DNA from: Allocoprococcus sp004560705 | GTDB taxonomy: Bacteria; Bacillota; Clostridia; Lachnospirales; Lachnospiraceae | NCBI RefSeq assembly: GCF_052065755.1 | Contig: NZ_JBQHTK010000015.1 | Span: 1 to 64,000, forward strand | Length of the DNA: 64,000 nucleotides | Reading direction: 5' to 3' | In this document: piece after piece, positions 6,974-16,383 of the stretch | Position numbering within the stretch: the stretch's first letter is position 1 | How the letters are laid out: the number at the start of each line of letters is the position of its first letter | Notes under the pieces: model-generated | The model's input: the letters and a program-made list of their open reading frames with translations, nothing else | What the model was told of the DNA's origin: nothing | Databases searched by the model: none | Made by a program: the position numbers and the translations under genes

Positions 6974-7945
6974 CTAAGAAATATATTTTCTATGGGACAT
7001 TTTCACATTATTCTGATTTACCATAGCATATCTAAGCGTTGTATCTATCTGTTCATGTCCAAGTATCTTCTGTACTTGTTCTATCGGCATTCCCTTTTCA
7101 ATTGCTCTAGTTGCCATAGTTCTCCTGAATTTATGTGGATGCACCTTTTCTACACCTAACTTCTTACCCATTTCTCGCAAGCGTAATTCTACACCACTTT
7201 CAGTAAGTCTATTGTGTGGTTTATTCAGAGAAACAAATAATGCACTATTATTATCTGTCCTTGATTCGATATAGTTTATCAAATGAATCTTTGTCTTTGC
7301 ATCAAAATAAGCTTTACGTTCTTTATCTCCTTTTCCATAAACAACACATTCACGTTCTGAGAAATCTATATCATCAATGTTCAATCTTACCAATTCACCT
7401 ACCCGAATTCCTGTCGAAAGCAAGAAATCAATCATTGCCCTATCACGTAAATTATTACAATTATCCCTAAGAATCTCAACTTTCTCATCTGAAATAGTAT
7501 CTTTTACAATAATCGCTGTCTTCACCTTATGAATTCTTTTCATCGGACTTTTTATTATATAATCTTCTTCCTCCAACCAAGAAAAGAATGTGGAAAGGCT
7601 TCTACGAATATTATCAATAGTCACCTTTCCACAATTATCTATTGCTTGATACTCTACAAGATATTTTCGTAACATTTCGGTAGATATCTTTATCACCGGT
7701 ATGTTAATTGACTCCAGCATCTTCTCAATATTACACCTATAATAGCGTATCGTTTTGTCAGAACATCCTTCTAAATGCTTGGCAGTTAAAAACATATCAA
7801 GAAATTCCTCATTACCGGTTTGTAAATAGTCAACTGTATTATTCTCTGACAAACGATTTATTAAAACTTCTTGCAATTTCTGCATCTGTGATGCATTTAG
7901 TACCTCTGCCATATCATTGATAATGTTATAGATTTCTTTACCCAT
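6974..7945 (-). CDS. tyrosine recombinase/integrase
   Basis: A 323-residue XerC/D-like recombinase. The N-terminal SAM-like core-binding domain spans about residues 45-135 and the catalytic domain about 150-320. All catalytic positions are visible: Arg181 (TGIRVGEL), Lys205 (YGKGDKER), His271 and Arg274 (HPHKFRR), His297 (LGHEQIDTT) and Tyr306 (LRYAMV). It is intact with a GGGGGGTG ribosome site, start at 7945. No excisionase or cargo module accompanies it, and I found no clear inverted repeats marking an invertible segment. It may belong to the island or control a distant site. Confidence 0.9.
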   Translation of the reverse strand: MGKEIYNIINDMAEVLNASQMQKLQEVLINRLSENNTVDYLQTGNEEFLDMFLTAKHLEGCSDKTIRYYRCNIEKMLESINIPVIKISTEMLRKYLVEYQAIDNCGKVTIDNIRRSLSTFFSWLEEEDYIIKSPMKRIHKVKTAIIVKDTISDEKVEILRDNCNNLRDRAMIDFLLSTGIRVGELVRLNIDDIDFSERECVVYGKGDKERKAYFDAKTKIHLINYIESRTDNNSALFVSLNKPHNRLTESGVELRLREMGKKLGVEKVHPHKFRRTMATRAIEKGMPIEQVQKILGHEQIDTTLRYAMVNQNNVKMSHRKYIS

Positions 7946-8028
7946 AAAAACACCCCCCTTTTTGAAGGAGTATAGCGCAGAAAAATCAGCACATCAACAG
8001 AGTGCAAGACTGGAATTTGGTGTGTGCT

Positions 8029-8553
8029 TTATAAATTTTTTCCAATCCACTCAAGTTCGTTCATGGAATCCTTATTTTTTTCAAGTTCATCTCTGGCTGT
8101 TGCATAATATGATTTTTTGAAAAGCATATCCCATGAAAGATATTTTGCCATACAGTCAAACTGTTTATCAATCAGCTCATACTGGATGCTGCCTACGGGA
8201 GAACCACCTACAACAATTGTGCCAACTTTTTTGTTTTTTAACTGCAATCCACGGCAGTAGCACTTATCAATGATAAGTTTCAATTGTGCTGACATTCCCC
8301 ACCAATAAACTGGTGTAGCAAAAAGAATCATATCTGCGGCAGCAATTTTATCAATGGTAGAATTTGTATCATCCTTATCGACGCATCCCTTAAAGCATTG
8401 ACAGACACCACATCCCTTGCATGGTGCAATGTTGAGTTTGTCGGGTTCAATGATTTCAATTTTATTCTTTTCTGACGCTCCTTTTATAAATGCATTGATT
8501 GCTGCCAGCGTATTTCCTTTTCTGGCACTTCCATTAATGATTACAATTTTCAT
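8029..8553 (-). CDS. flavodoxin-family NAD(P)H-dependent oxidoreductase
   Basis: A 174-residue protein of the NADPH-dependent FMN reductase/flavodoxin-like group. The FMN phosphate loop is IINGSARKGNTLAAI near the start, and ATPVYWWGMSAQLKLIIDK lies about residues 82-100. A cysteine cluster (CKGCGVCQCFKGC, about 45-57) is typical of the iron-sulfur flavoprotein-like subgroup in anaerobes. The start was set at 8553, eight bases after GGAGG. It likely reduces quinones, nitro compounds or small electron acceptors. It is monocistronic and follows the tyrosine recombinase locus. Confidence 0.85.
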   Translation of the reverse strand: MKIVIINGSARKGNTLAAINAFIKGASEKNKIEIIEPDKLNIAPCKGCGVCQCFKGCVDKDDTNSTIDKIAAADMILFATPVYWWGMSAQLKLIIDKCYCRGLQLKNKKVGTIVVGGSPVGSIQYELIDKQFDCMAKYLSWDMLFKKSYYATARDELEKNKDSMNELEWIGKNL

Positions 8554-8621
8554 GCGTGTATCCTCCAACTTCCGATTTTAATGCCTCTATTATACCATAA
8601 TGATACTATTATAAAAAAGGA

Positions 8622-8645
8622 AAAAGAGCTCCTTCGAGCTCTTTT
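8622..8645 (-). terminator. rho-independent terminator
   Basis: Perfect 10-bp stem (AAAAGAGCTC/GAGCTCTTTT) with a four-base CTTC loop, 24 bases past the stop of the leftward hydrolase gene. Confidence 0.8.
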
Positions 8646-8668
8646 GATTCAGTTCTGTAAACTTGAAT

Positions 8669-9271
8669 TTATTTGGAAGATTTTATTATCCATTCATCAA
8701 GAAATTTCATTTGTTCATCCGTATGAAACCAATGCTCTCCATTTTTCATAATAGAAAGTGTTGAATTAGTCCTCTGTACAAATTCAAATATCGTTCCATA
8801 AGCGGTAAGATTATCTTTTTCACCATACAAAATGTGCGTTGGGATTTCCCATATAATAGGATTTTCTCTTGCATAGCAAAGATAATCCCATGAAAGAGTC
8901 TCTCCAAAGGTTGTCTGAATTTCTTTTTTCTCTTTGAGTTCATCCTCTGTAACATTTGCCCAAATCATCATATCAGCAATAAGCCTTTCCATATCTACAA
9001 CGGGCGAAATAAAATATGCTTTCTCTATTTGCTGATTTGATAAGGCATTGATAGCAAAATACGCTCCAATACTATTGGCAATTACTTCAACAGTCTTGTA
9101 GTTTCTATAAATTGAATTAAAAAGTAATGGAAATTCTTCTTTTGCTTCCCATGGAAACTGTGCAGTATAGTCGAGACCAATCACATCACAATTACTAAAG
9201 AGCGGTTTGTAATGAATAGCTTCTTCAGCATTACCACCTTTTCCATGTATATAAATAACTGCTTTATCCAC
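8669..9271 (-). CDS. small alpha/beta-hydrolase
   Basis: A 200-residue hydrolase of the YqiA/RBBP9-like small type: strand and oxyanion region VIYIHGKGGNAEEA, nucleophile elbow VIANSIGAYFA (Ser), acid region LYGEKDNLT and terminal His in GEHWFHTDEQ. The start was set at the GTG at 9271, nine bases after GGAGG. The longer TTG-initiated frame would overlap the ribosome site. Substrate unknown. It follows a truncated DUF1697 gene and an erythromycin-esterase-like gene on the same strand, with short gaps, so they may share a transcript. Confidence 0.8.
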   Translation of the reverse strand: MDKAVIYIHGKGGNAEEAIHYKPLFSNCDVIGLDYTAQFPWEAKEEFPLLFNSIYRNYKTVEVIANSIGAYFAINALSNQQIEKAYFISPVVDMERLIADMMIWANVTEDELKEKKEIQTTFGETLSWDYLCYARENPIIWEIPTHILYGEKDNLTAYGTIFEFVQRTNSTLSIMKNGEHWFHTDEQMKFLDEWIIKSSK

Positions 9272-9291
9272 AATAGTTATCCTCCACAAAT

Positions 9292-9621
9292 TCAAAGTTT
9301 CTGTTCCCTATAAAAAATAATTTTTCGGGATTTACCAAATCCACAATATTTATTCCTGTCGAAAGACCAAAAAATAGTGTTATCACAAATACATATCTGT
9401 TCCAATTCTTTTGTCGGTTCTCCAATTTTCTCCGCAATGATTTCAGCGGTAGCAAGAGACATCACAAAAATTAGATTATCGTATATATCTTTGTCAGATG
9501 TTCCCCACCAATCGGGAGCCTTGCTTAATATATCTTCTAACTTTTCCTGCAAAATAACAAAAACCGGAATATCCAAGCCAAACCTTTTCTGTATCATATC
9601 ATCATTTGTTCCTCCCTCCAT
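9292..9621 (-). pseudogene. DUF1697 protein, truncated at both ends
   Basis: DUF1697 proteins are about 180 residues. Here only the middle remains: RFGLDIPVFVILQEKLEDILSKAP with the signature DWWGTSDKDIYDNLIF, then IFWSFDRNKY. The N-terminal half with its conserved start is missing. The C-terminal tail after FWSFDRNKY departs from the family, which suggests a frameshift. No ribosome site precedes the first ATG. It lies between two intact genes on the same strand. No function is assigned to the family with confidence. Confidence 0.7.
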
Positions 9622-9630
9622 ATTTTTTCA

Positions 9631-10821
9631 TTAATGCTTTATATCTGTTGGTGTCGCATTTATCACAATAATCATTCCGTCATATAATTCTGCTGGGACA
9701 TCATTGATTCTATAGCTATTTGGTAAGATCTTATTCAAAAAGCTATAACCCTCTCCGAGTGATCCCATCAGCATACTCTGATTGATAATGTTCTTTATTT
9801 TTTCTGATTTTTGCAGTTTATCAAAATCAAGATACGTCATATCCATCCCAAGGGCATACGCTGTATTTGCCAAAGGATCAGCAGAATAAAATTTTCGCGT
9901 AATTCTTTTTCCATTTTTTCCAGGCAAATTGCATTCTGTTTTGTAAAAATCTGTGCCAATGACAAAATAATCATCACCATATTTTTCAAACAGTTCTTCA
10001 CCCATGAATGTAGTATATGTACTCTTCTTTGCTACATGTCCGTTATGCCCCGAAATCATAAGCATAGATTCGTTTGCTTTCTGAACATGCTCATAAATCC
10101 AGTCGATGTTTTCAGCCATATAATGATCCCTTATTTTTGCATAATCTACATTTGACGCATTACTAAGCTCCTGATTTTGCAGATAACATCTCGCTGCCTG
10201 CGCATACATTTCCATCCCTGGTATATTCTTTAAAGTTTCCGCAGCATCTTCCATATCGGTATACTGCATCTTAAGTTCTGAAAATGCTTCATCTACACAT
10301 TTTTGATCCAAGTCGGAGTTTTGCATATCAAACCCATAAAAGCTTAACATCTCTTCCGGTTTTGCCTGTTTATTATAATCTGCCATATAGCGAATCAATG
10401 CCCTCATTTCATCCGTCTGGTAAATATGAAAAGCAAGTGCTTCCACTGCATCATCTTCCGTATTTTTCCCCTCACCGTGTATATATTGATTTACCAATAA
10501 GCATCCACCATAATCTGCTTCTAAGGCAAAGGCCTTACAGTTATATTCCTCTACCATTTTTCTAAACATATCAAGCTTTAATTCCTGAAATTCTTTATTT
10601 CCGTGGGTCGCCTCTCCAAGAGCGAATATCTTTACATTTTCCGGTATCGCAATATCATCGATTTCCTCTGCAACTTTCAGAAATTCTTCATTATTTACCT
10701 GTGTTCCGGAGTTCATGCCCCCATAAGATATATATCTTATGAATGCCATGATTGCAGCTCCAAATAGAAACGCCACGATTATCTTTCCAATATATCGCTT
10801 TTTTGCATGATCTTTTTTCAT
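9631..10821 (-). CDS. erythromycin esterase family protein, membrane-anchored
   Basis: Residues 10-30 form a signal anchor (IGKIIVAFLFGAAIMAFI). The rest is an erythromycin-esterase fold: the GEATHGNKEFQELKLDMFRKM motif carries the catalytic His, FALEADYGGC and LMISGHNGHVAKK carry further conserved Glu and His residues. Family members hydrolyse macrolide lactones or unknown esters. The extracytoplasmic form seen here is a distinct branch, so macrolide resistance should not be assumed. At 396 residues it is full length. The start at 10821 has a GAGGAG site at a rather long distance (11 bases). Confidence 0.8.
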   Translation of the reverse strand: MKKDHAKKRYIGKIIVAFLFGAAIMAFIRYISYGGMNSGTQVNNEEFLKVAEEIDDIAIPENVKIFALGEATHGNKEFQELKLDMFRKMVEEYNCKAFALEADYGGCLLVNQYIHGEGKNTEDDAVEALAFHIYQTDEMRALIRYMADYNKQAKPEEMLSFYGFDMQNSDLDQKCVDEAFSELKMQYTDMEDAAETLKNIPGMEMYAQAARCYLQNQELSNASNVDYAKIRDHYMAENIDWIYEHVQKANESMLMISGHNGHVAKKSTYTTFMGEELFEKYGDDYFVIGTDFYKTECNLPGKNGKRITRKFYSADPLANTAYALGMDMTYLDFDKLQKSEKIKNIINQSMLMGSLGEGYSFLNKILPNSYRINDVPAELYDGMIIVINATPTDIKH

Positions 10822-10924
10822 CCATCAACCAACTCCTCTCATCTTTTCACGCTTATAATTTCGAAAAATTTGACACCTGATATCACACACGGCTCAATAT
10901 GTGTATGTTCAGGATATGTGATAT

Positions 10925-11844
10925 TTACATTTTCAAAACTAACAATTTCCACTCCACTCCGTCCTCGTCAGTCCAAGTATCCGTACCGTTATAGATAAAA
11001 CGGCGTTCAATACGATCCATATAGGTGCCGTCCGCTAATTTATATACCGTTGTCGTGTCGCCGCGGAGATTCACAAGCTCTACCACATCCGCTCCCGGAT
11101 AACCCGACTCAGCTTCATCATCTCCACCCTTTCCTGTTTCGCCCTCGCCCTGCGACCAGCAAAGCAAGAGCCCCTTATATTCTGTGTACAGGAAAGTCCC
11201 GTCATCCGTTTTCCCAGCCGTAAACTCCATTTTCATGGAGCTTTGGTCAAAGTCATTGGTCATGTCGGCGGAGAGAATATCGCCACTCAGCGAATATGTA
11301 CCGGTTCCGCTGTCACGGCATCCGGATTATTATGCTCCTGCACCGGTGGCGCGATGGAAACGGAGGTGTCCGTCGTTTCCCTGGTAGGAGCCTCAGCGGG
11401 AAGGATTTCTTCTTCCACAGTGGAATTCGACGGCTCCGGTGTCTCCGCCGGTTCCGTACTCGCAGGCACTTTTTCCACATCAACGTGGATCCTGCCCTTT
11501 GCATTCTGCCCCGCAACGACGATTGCGTAGGGACCGTCCACAGGAGCCTCCACGGTAAATTTCGTCACGGTTCCGTCTCCCTGATAGAGCGATGTTCCGT
11601 CCGGTGACGTAATCTTCATCTCCAGCGCCCCTTTCACCGTCTCGAATAAAATTTTGAGCGTATCACCCTGCTTCAGCTCCAGGGTGTGGGTGTCCGTGCC
11701 GTTCATGATTTTGACATCCAAGTGGTAGGAATCCGCGTTCTTTGCGCTGCTGCCGTCAAAGGCGGAGCTGGATGCGCACCCGGCCAGAGATAGCAGGAGG
11801 GCACAGACGGTTATAACAATAACGAAAAATTTTTGCTGTTTCAT
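10925..11844 (-). pseudogene. secreted lipoprotein, frameshifted
   Basis: The first frame (11287-11844) gives a signal peptide with lipobox LLSLAGC, a beta-rich domain and a Pro/Glu/Thr-rich linker. It stops at V-H-I-R. The next frame resumes as G-T-Y-S-L-S-G-D-I-L-S and runs to 10925, forming a second beta domain (KMEFTAGKTDDGTFLYTEYKG, then WTDEDGVEWKLL). Together they would be a lipoprotein of about 306 residues. The break lies near 11285-11310 and is one or two bases. GC content rises sharply from here to about 17.4 kb. No known family was recognised. Confidence 0.65.
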
Positions 11845-11896
11845 AATGGTTTCCTTTCAGGATTCAGATTTGGTTTGATTGAACATGATCAAGTTG

Positions 11897-12082
11897 CTAT
11901 TTCTTATCCATATTCATCCGAATCACATTAAAAAGGTTTGACAGCAATATGCACGCCAATGCGATTGCCAATGGTGTCGTGGTCTCATTTCCGTCAAAAA
12001 TGCTGACGCACAGAAAGATTGCACCCGCTGCGATCAAACCTAAACTTGCTATGATGAAAAGTTTATTCAATATTTTTTTCAT
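11897..12082 (-). CDS. small two-helix membrane protein
   Basis: A 61-residue protein with a basic N-terminus, one membrane helix at about 8-27 and another at about 36-53, ending NMDKK. The start at 12082 is preceded by GAGGAGAAAATGAA, a reasonable ribosome site. Codon and base composition resemble the AT-rich flanks more than the GC-rich block around it. Function unknown. Confidence 0.6.
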   Translation of the reverse strand: MKKILNKLFIIASLGLIAAGAIFLCVSIFDGNETTTPLAIALACILLSNLFNVIRMNMDKK

Positions 12083-12122
12083 TTCATTTTCTCCTCTTTC
12101 AAAAAATCTTACTCATGACTGC

Positions 12123-12644
12123 TTAGCGCATGTCCCGGTTCATCAGATCAAAGTCAATGTACTGCCCGTTCAGCTTAAAGAAGGCCGGGAAGGTACACAG
12201 CTTGCGGAAGCCGAACTTCTCATAGAGCCGGATGGCGCGGAGATTGTCGCTTCGAACCTCCAGATTGATCTGCTCAAAGCCGTTTTCCACAGCAAACGCA
12301 AGAACGGCTTCCATGAGCGCGGAGGCGGCCCCGTAGCCCCAATAGGCTTTTCGCACGCTGATCCCGAACTCGCCCCGATGGCTCATGCGCCTCGGCTTGC
12401 GGTTCAAACTGGCATCTCCGATGATTTGACCGTCCGCCCAGGCAAGATACTGCACATTGTCCTTTGAAGCGACCTGCGCGGCCAGATACTGCGTTTCCGC
12501 CTCTACATCCAGCGGTACGCCCTCCGGGCCGAAGCTGAGATTGTCCGTCTCTCCGCCGACGCATTTCAAATAGTCCAGCAGGGCGGCGGCGTCCTCCGGC
12601 CGCGCCTGCGTAATCATAAACGGTGCATTTTTCTCCATACTCAC
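12123..12644 (-). CDS. GNAT-family N-acetyltransferase
   Basis: A 173-residue acetyltransferase of the RimI/RimL-like type. The acetyl-CoA site is the region GISVRKAYWGYGAASALMEAVL (about 96-117, motif A variant), and motif B follows as INLEVRSDNLRAIRLYEKFGFRK. The GTG at 12644 is seven bases after GGAGG and is the preferred start; an ATG two codons on is possible. Such enzymes acetylate amines on small molecules, peptides or proteins; the substrate cannot be read from the sequence. It follows the phosphatase gene and is GC-rich. Confidence 0.85.
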   Translation of the reverse strand: MSMEKNAPFMITQARPEDAAALLDYLKCVGGETDNLSFGPEGVPLDVEAETQYLAAQVASKDNVQYLAWADGQIIGDASLNRKPRRMSHRGEFGISVRKAYWGYGAASALMEAVLAFAVENGFEQINLEVRSDNLRAIRLYEKFGFRKLCTFPAFFKLNGQYIDFDLMNRDMR

Positions 12645-12679
12645 TTATATACCTCCAGGTTTGATCCGATATTTCGTTT

Positions 12680-13294
12680 CTATATATCCGCTTCTCCGGT
12701 AAAAACGCTTTGCGCTTTCTCCTCGATTTGGGAAAGGGCAGCCAAAACCTTTTTTATATTCTCCTCTCTTGGGAGAATGGTATGAATGTTTACCTCCGGA
12801 TGCTCCGCAGCGAACGCTTTCAGGAAGTCCATCAGGTTGTCCTTCGTTTTCATGTAATCCTCGATGATCACGCTGTCGCTGAATCCGAGCTGTTTCAGCA
12901 GGATCGCGGAAACCACGCCGGTTCTGTCTTTTCCCGCGCCGCAAAAGTACAGCACATTGCTTTCCGCCTTCACAATGGCACAAATGATCCGCTCCATCTG
13001 TCCATCTATCATCTTGACATAAGCATCGGCAACAGAATCCGGAGATTCTGGTACGGCTCCGCCCCCGGTAACAGGCAGATGATAGTAGGTAAACCCGCTT
13101 TCCGTCTCCAGTCTGCATGGCTTTTCTGCATATTCAGTCTTATCTCGCAGGTCAATGATTGTAGTAACGCCATTTTTTCGCAGCCAGCTGACTTCTTCAT
13201 CCGAAAGGCACCCCGGATAATCGCTTCTGATATACCGCAAGGTTCCCGTGGGCAGCGCTCTCGTATTCCTCGTTGATTTCAGCAAAGAACCCAT
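12680..13294 (-). CDS. tyrosine/dual-specificity phosphatase (IphP-like)
   Basis: A 204-residue protein-tyrosine-phosphatase-like enzyme. The CX5R loop is C-G-A-G-K-D-R-T-G-V, with Cys nucleophile and phosphate-binding Arg. An upstream aspartate-containing region (TTIIDLRDKTEYAEKP) matches the IphP/LipA-type family. It lacks a signal peptide, so it is cytoplasmic. The start at 13294 is seven bases after GGAGGG; the longer frame to 13324 has the ribosome site inside. Likely substrates are phosphotyrosine proteins or phosphoinositides; which is not determinable here. GC-rich like its neighbours. Confidence 0.8.
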   Translation of the reverse strand: MGSLLKSTRNTRALPTGTLRYIRSDYPGCLSDEEVSWLRKNGVTTIIDLRDKTEYAEKPCRLETESGFTYYHLPVTGGGAVPESPDSVADAYVKMIDGQMERIICAIVKAESNVLYFCGAGKDRTGVVSAILLKQLGFSDSVIIEDYMKTKDNLMDFLKAFAAEHPEVNIHTILPREENIKKVLAALSQIEEKAQSVFTGEADI

Positions 13295-13343
13295 ACGGCT
13301 GCCCTCCAATCCTCCTTTTGGCAAAAATTCATTGGTATCCTCC

Positions 13344-13591
13344 TCACAATTTTTTTACGCACATACCGACCAGCAGTCCGACGAGCATCCCCATAGACAG
13401 GGTGACGCCGATGTACTCCGGGAAAATGGTGCCAACGGCGGCCCCGAAGCACATCCCCAGGCTCATCCCCATGGCCTCATAGCCGTTTTTCTTTTCCTGC
13501 TTCTTTTTCTTTTCTGCCAGTCCGGCGAAGAACACAGCCAAGCGATCCCGGCCACCACCAGCGGCAGCGCCGCCATCATAAAGTCACGCAT
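13344..13591 (-). pseudogene. small membrane protein, one-base frameshift
   Basis: The likely start is an ATG at 13591 behind GGGAG, giving M-R-D-F-M-M-A-A-L-P-L-V-V-A-G-I. The frame then breaks near 13541, where GCTTGG lacks one T. Restoring it continues as A-V-F-F-A-G-L-A-E-K-K-K-K and a glycine-rich pair of membrane helices ending V-C-V-K-K-L at 13344. The whole would be about 82 residues with three membrane segments. A sequencing error in the short T run is possible. Confidence 0.55.
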
Positions 13592-13698
13592 AAATTTTCA
13601 CTCCCTTTTTCTTTTAAGACACCACTGCGCAAAGACCGCCTGACGGCTTTGTGAGGTGTTGCCTTTACTCTACAACAAAATCTGTCCAATCAATATGG

Positions 13699-14181
13699 TT
13701 ATACACCATCCTTTATCGCCGCCCAAGATAGCGGAATGTATGCCGCTTGTATTCCCGGTACGCCGCGCTCCAACCACAGGCCGCAGATGATGCCCCGAAA
13801 GAAGATTTCCTCCGCCATACCGATTCCAAGCGTCAAAAACAAGTTTGCTAAAATCAATGCCGCACCACCGTTAAAGTTTATTCCCGCCGTAAAAGGGGAA
13901 AGGGCAATGAGCAAAAGCGGCGAAAAATAGAGCATTCTCTTCGCTGCCCCTTTTTCCGCACTGCGAAATCCCAGCTTTAAGATTCCTTTGTATCGGATGA
14001 TGGAATTCGCCAATGTGATAATCACAAGCCCCCAGATTACAGCACCCCTGATCAGCGCGGAGGGAATGCCCTCTATTCCCGTGATCACCACGATTGCTCC
14101 TTGCGCGAAAAAGAACAACAGCAGCACAAGCATTGCCCCGGCGGTTTTCAGTACGATTCTGTCTTTCCGTTTCATTTTCAT
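13699..14181 (-). pseudogene. CPBP-family intramembrane protease, C-terminally truncated
   Basis: CPBP proteases (CAAX protease and bacteriocin-processing family) have two key motifs. The first is here at about residues 127-133 (AEEIFFRG). The second, containing a conserved His in a later helix, is missing because the frame ends soon after PGIQAAYIPLSWAAIK. At 160 residues the protein lacks about a third of the family length. Four or five membrane helices remain. Without the second motif it should be inactive. The CPBP family includes immunity proteins for bacteriocins, but no bacteriocin gene is seen. Confidence 0.7.
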
Positions 14182-14229
14182 TTTGAGCCTCCTGTCCCAT
14201 TCCCCGGCAATGTGCCAAAAGAAGTTCTG

Positions 14230-15129
14230 TCAATGCGATCTGTCTTCCACAAAATCGGAAACCGCTTCTTTGATTTCCTCTGCGTGTCCTGTCAGCAAAT
14301 GCCCGCCACTTTCAAAGGAAATGAACGTGCAATTTGGGAATCTTGCTACCGCCCTCTCCGTTTCGATGTAGCTTGCCAGCTTATCGTCCTTTGCGTGGAA
14401 AATCAGCGTGGGGACCTGTAAATCCTCAATCGGATACTCCCCAAAGTCCCTCGCCATATCGGGGTTGGTAACGGAAGCGTCCAGTATCACGCCGACTTTT
14501 CTGTCGTTTATGGGTAGCATACTGTAAATGGTGGACTGCTCCATCCCCATGATCGGCTCAAACATAGGGCTTAACAGGAACATGACGTAATCGTTGCACA
14601 GGAACGGGGGCGGTCCGGCATATTCGGCATATTTCTCCGGCTTCTCCACAGGCGGCATGGCGGAGCAGTATAAAATCAGACCCTTCGTGCGCTGGGGATA
14701 ATCAAGGGCAAATCGGATCGCGACGCTGCCGCCTGCCGATGTGGCCAGAAGGTGCACCTTGTCAATGCCCAGCTTGTCCAGCAGCTCCACATAGGCCGCC
14801 GCCTGACTGGCGGGCGTTCCGTCGCCGGAAACGTCGCTTCCCAGGTATCCGAACCGTGAGGGAGCGATGATCCGATAGTCGGAGCAAAAGTCCTTACAGG
14901 TGTCATAAGCCTGGTCATAGCCGCCGAAAATGCCGTGGACGGATAAAATCACCTCGCCCTCACCCGAATCGACATAGGTTATTTCGCCGTAGCTTAATGC
15001 CGCCGTCTGGGCATTGTAAGCGGCAAGACGGTTTTTACTTTCCCTCACCGCCGCACCGCATCGTATCCCCTGGACAATGAAATACATTGCCAGGGCAAGG
15101 AATACTCCCCCCGCTATGTAACTCCACAT
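14230..15129 (-). CDS. membrane-anchored alpha/beta-hydrolase
   Basis: A 299-residue hydrolase with an N-terminal membrane helix (about residues 3-22), so the catalytic domain is probably outside the cytoplasm. Features: oxyanion loop SVHGIFGGYDQA, nucleophile elbow LLATSAGGSVAI (Ser), acid in HAKDDKLASY, and catalytic His in GGHLLTGHAEEI. The start at 15129 is seven bases after AGAAGGTG; the GTG at 15156 lies before it. Substrate unknown. It follows the Ntn hydrolase gene by about 40 bases on the same strand and is likely co-transcribed with it. Confidence 0.85.
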   Translation of the reverse strand: MWSYIAGGVFLALAMYFIVQGIRCGAAVRESKNRLAAYNAQTAALSYGEITYVDSGEGEVILSVHGIFGGYDQAYDTCKDFCSDYRIIAPSRFGYLGSDVSGDGTPASQAAAYVELLDKLGIDKVHLLATSAGGSVAIRFALDYPQRTKGLILYCSAMPPVEKPEKYAEYAGPPPFLCNDYVMFLLSPMFEPIMGMEQSTIYSMLPINDRKVGVILDASVTNPDMARDFGEYPIEDLQVPTLIFHAKDDKLASYIETERAVARFPNCTFISFESGGHLLTGHAEEIKEAVSDFVEDRSH

Positions 15130-15169
15130 TCGCTTACACCTTCTCTTTTCAGTCACTGATTTCGTAAAA

Positions 15170-16297
15170 TCAAACCTCCAGACACTTCGCCCGCTGAGCC
15201 AGCTGTTCGATCAGCCGGTTTACGATTTCCGGCTGGTCATAGACGCAGCTCCAGCAGGTTTTCTCTCCGCCGTTCTCGCCGGGGAAGTTGCTCTGTGCCA
15301 CAGCCGCCAGCGAGGTGCGGACTTCCTCGGCGGTCATCACGCCCTTTGCCGCATTCCGCCGCTGGGTGAGCGTGTTAAAACGCACATAGGACTGTCCACT
15401 TCCGGAGGTGCCGTAGTCCCCGTGGAGATAGAAGTTGGTCACCACCGGGGTGTCCGTCACCACCATCTCGCCGTTTTGCCACTCCACCGCCACGCTCCGC
15501 CCGGCAGCGTCGGAGAGGGAGAAGTGCTGGGCGCGGCCCAGGGAAAAGTGCATATCATACTGCGAAAGCAATTCCAACGCTTCCTCTACATTCGCCGCCT
15601 TGTCCAGCAGCAGCCGCAGACCGGAGACAATGGTAATGTCGGGCTTATCGGTATTCTGGTCGACACCCTCCTCGTGGCTCACCATGAGATCAGCCACGCA
15701 CAGGCCCTTTTCGTTCATGCCGTCCAGGATAGCGTAGACGGAAGCCAGCGCCATGAACTTATCGCCCATGCTTCCATCGGGCTTCCAGTCCTCCCCAAAG
15801 CCCAGGAAGTCCAAATTGCAGGTGGCGATGGACTCATAGCCATTCTTGGGGATGGTATGTACCAGCATTTTGTCACATTCTTCCCAGTCGAAGTTGCGGC
15901 CAAAGAGGGCCGCACCGTCGGGACTTGTCACCGCGACGGTGGAGCAGCCGTAGTTTCCCCCGGCGGTGGAGGTGTCCGGCTTCCAGAAGCCGTGAGAGAG
16001 GAATGAGGCGATGTAGTCTCCCATCTCGGCGTCGCTTTTTGCCCCGCCCTGCTCCAGAAAGCCATCGAAGCCATAGTCTCCCTTATATTCCATACTCCAC
16101 AGATGATCATCCAGCTTCTCGATGGTCATGGCCGCTGTGAGCTGGGTGCCGAACATGGTCCACGCTCCCGCAAGGGCTGCAATCAGCACAGCCGCAATAA
16201 CAAGAAGCGCGATTATCGCCTTTCCAAGTCTTTCCGAGGAAGATGAGTCCGCTTCGTTCGATTTACAAAGCTCTTTTTCCGAAACGATCATTTTCAT
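15170..16297 (-). CDS. linear amide C-N hydrolase (Ntn, C45/choloylglycine type), membrane-anchored
   Basis: A roughly 375-residue protein. An N-terminal helix (AIIALLVIAAVLIAALAG) anchors it. The Ntn-hydrolase core begins with the predicted catalytic Cys in GCSTVAVTSPDG, followed by ALFGRNFDWEECD and GMNEKGLCVADLM, matching the C45/choloylglycine hydrolase superfamily. Unlike secreted bile salt hydrolases the Cys is internal, after the anchor. It would cleave an amide bond; bile acid, penicillin or N-acyl substrates cannot be told apart from sequence. The start lies at 16297 (or 16291), just after GGAAGGAG. GC-rich. Confidence 0.8.
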   Translation of the reverse strand: MKMIVSEKELCKSNEADSSSSERLGKAIIALLVIAAVLIAALAGAWTMFGTQLTAAMTIEKLDDHLWSMEYKGDYGFDGFLEQGGAKSDAEMGDYIASFLSHGFWKPDTSTAGGNYGCSTVAVTSPDGAALFGRNFDWEECDKMLVHTIPKNGYESIATCNLDFLGFGEDWKPDGSMGDKFMALASVYAILDGMNEKGLCVADLMVSHEEGVDQNTDKPDITIVSGLRLLLDKAANVEEALELLSQYDMHFSLGRAQHFSLSDAAGRSVAVEWQNGEMVVTDTPVVTNFYLHGDYGTSGSGQSYVRFNTLTQRRNAAKGVMTAEEVRTSLAAVAQSNFPGENGGEKTCWSCVYDQPEIVNRLIEQLAQRAKCLEV

Positions 16298-16383
16298 ATA
16301 CTCCTTCCTTGCCCATCGGGGCGCATTTATCATTTTATTCTGTACCTGCTTATATCGTAAGTCATTGTCGTGTAAACGAGAAT

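Noticed and set aside
6974..7945. Invertible promoter switched by the tyrosine recombinase
   Set aside because: No pair of matching inverted repeats flanking a promoter was found around the gene.
9631..10821. Macrolide resistance gene
   Set aside because: The fold is erythromycin-esterase-like, but the protein is membrane-anchored and belongs to a branch of unknown substrate, so a resistance call is not justified.
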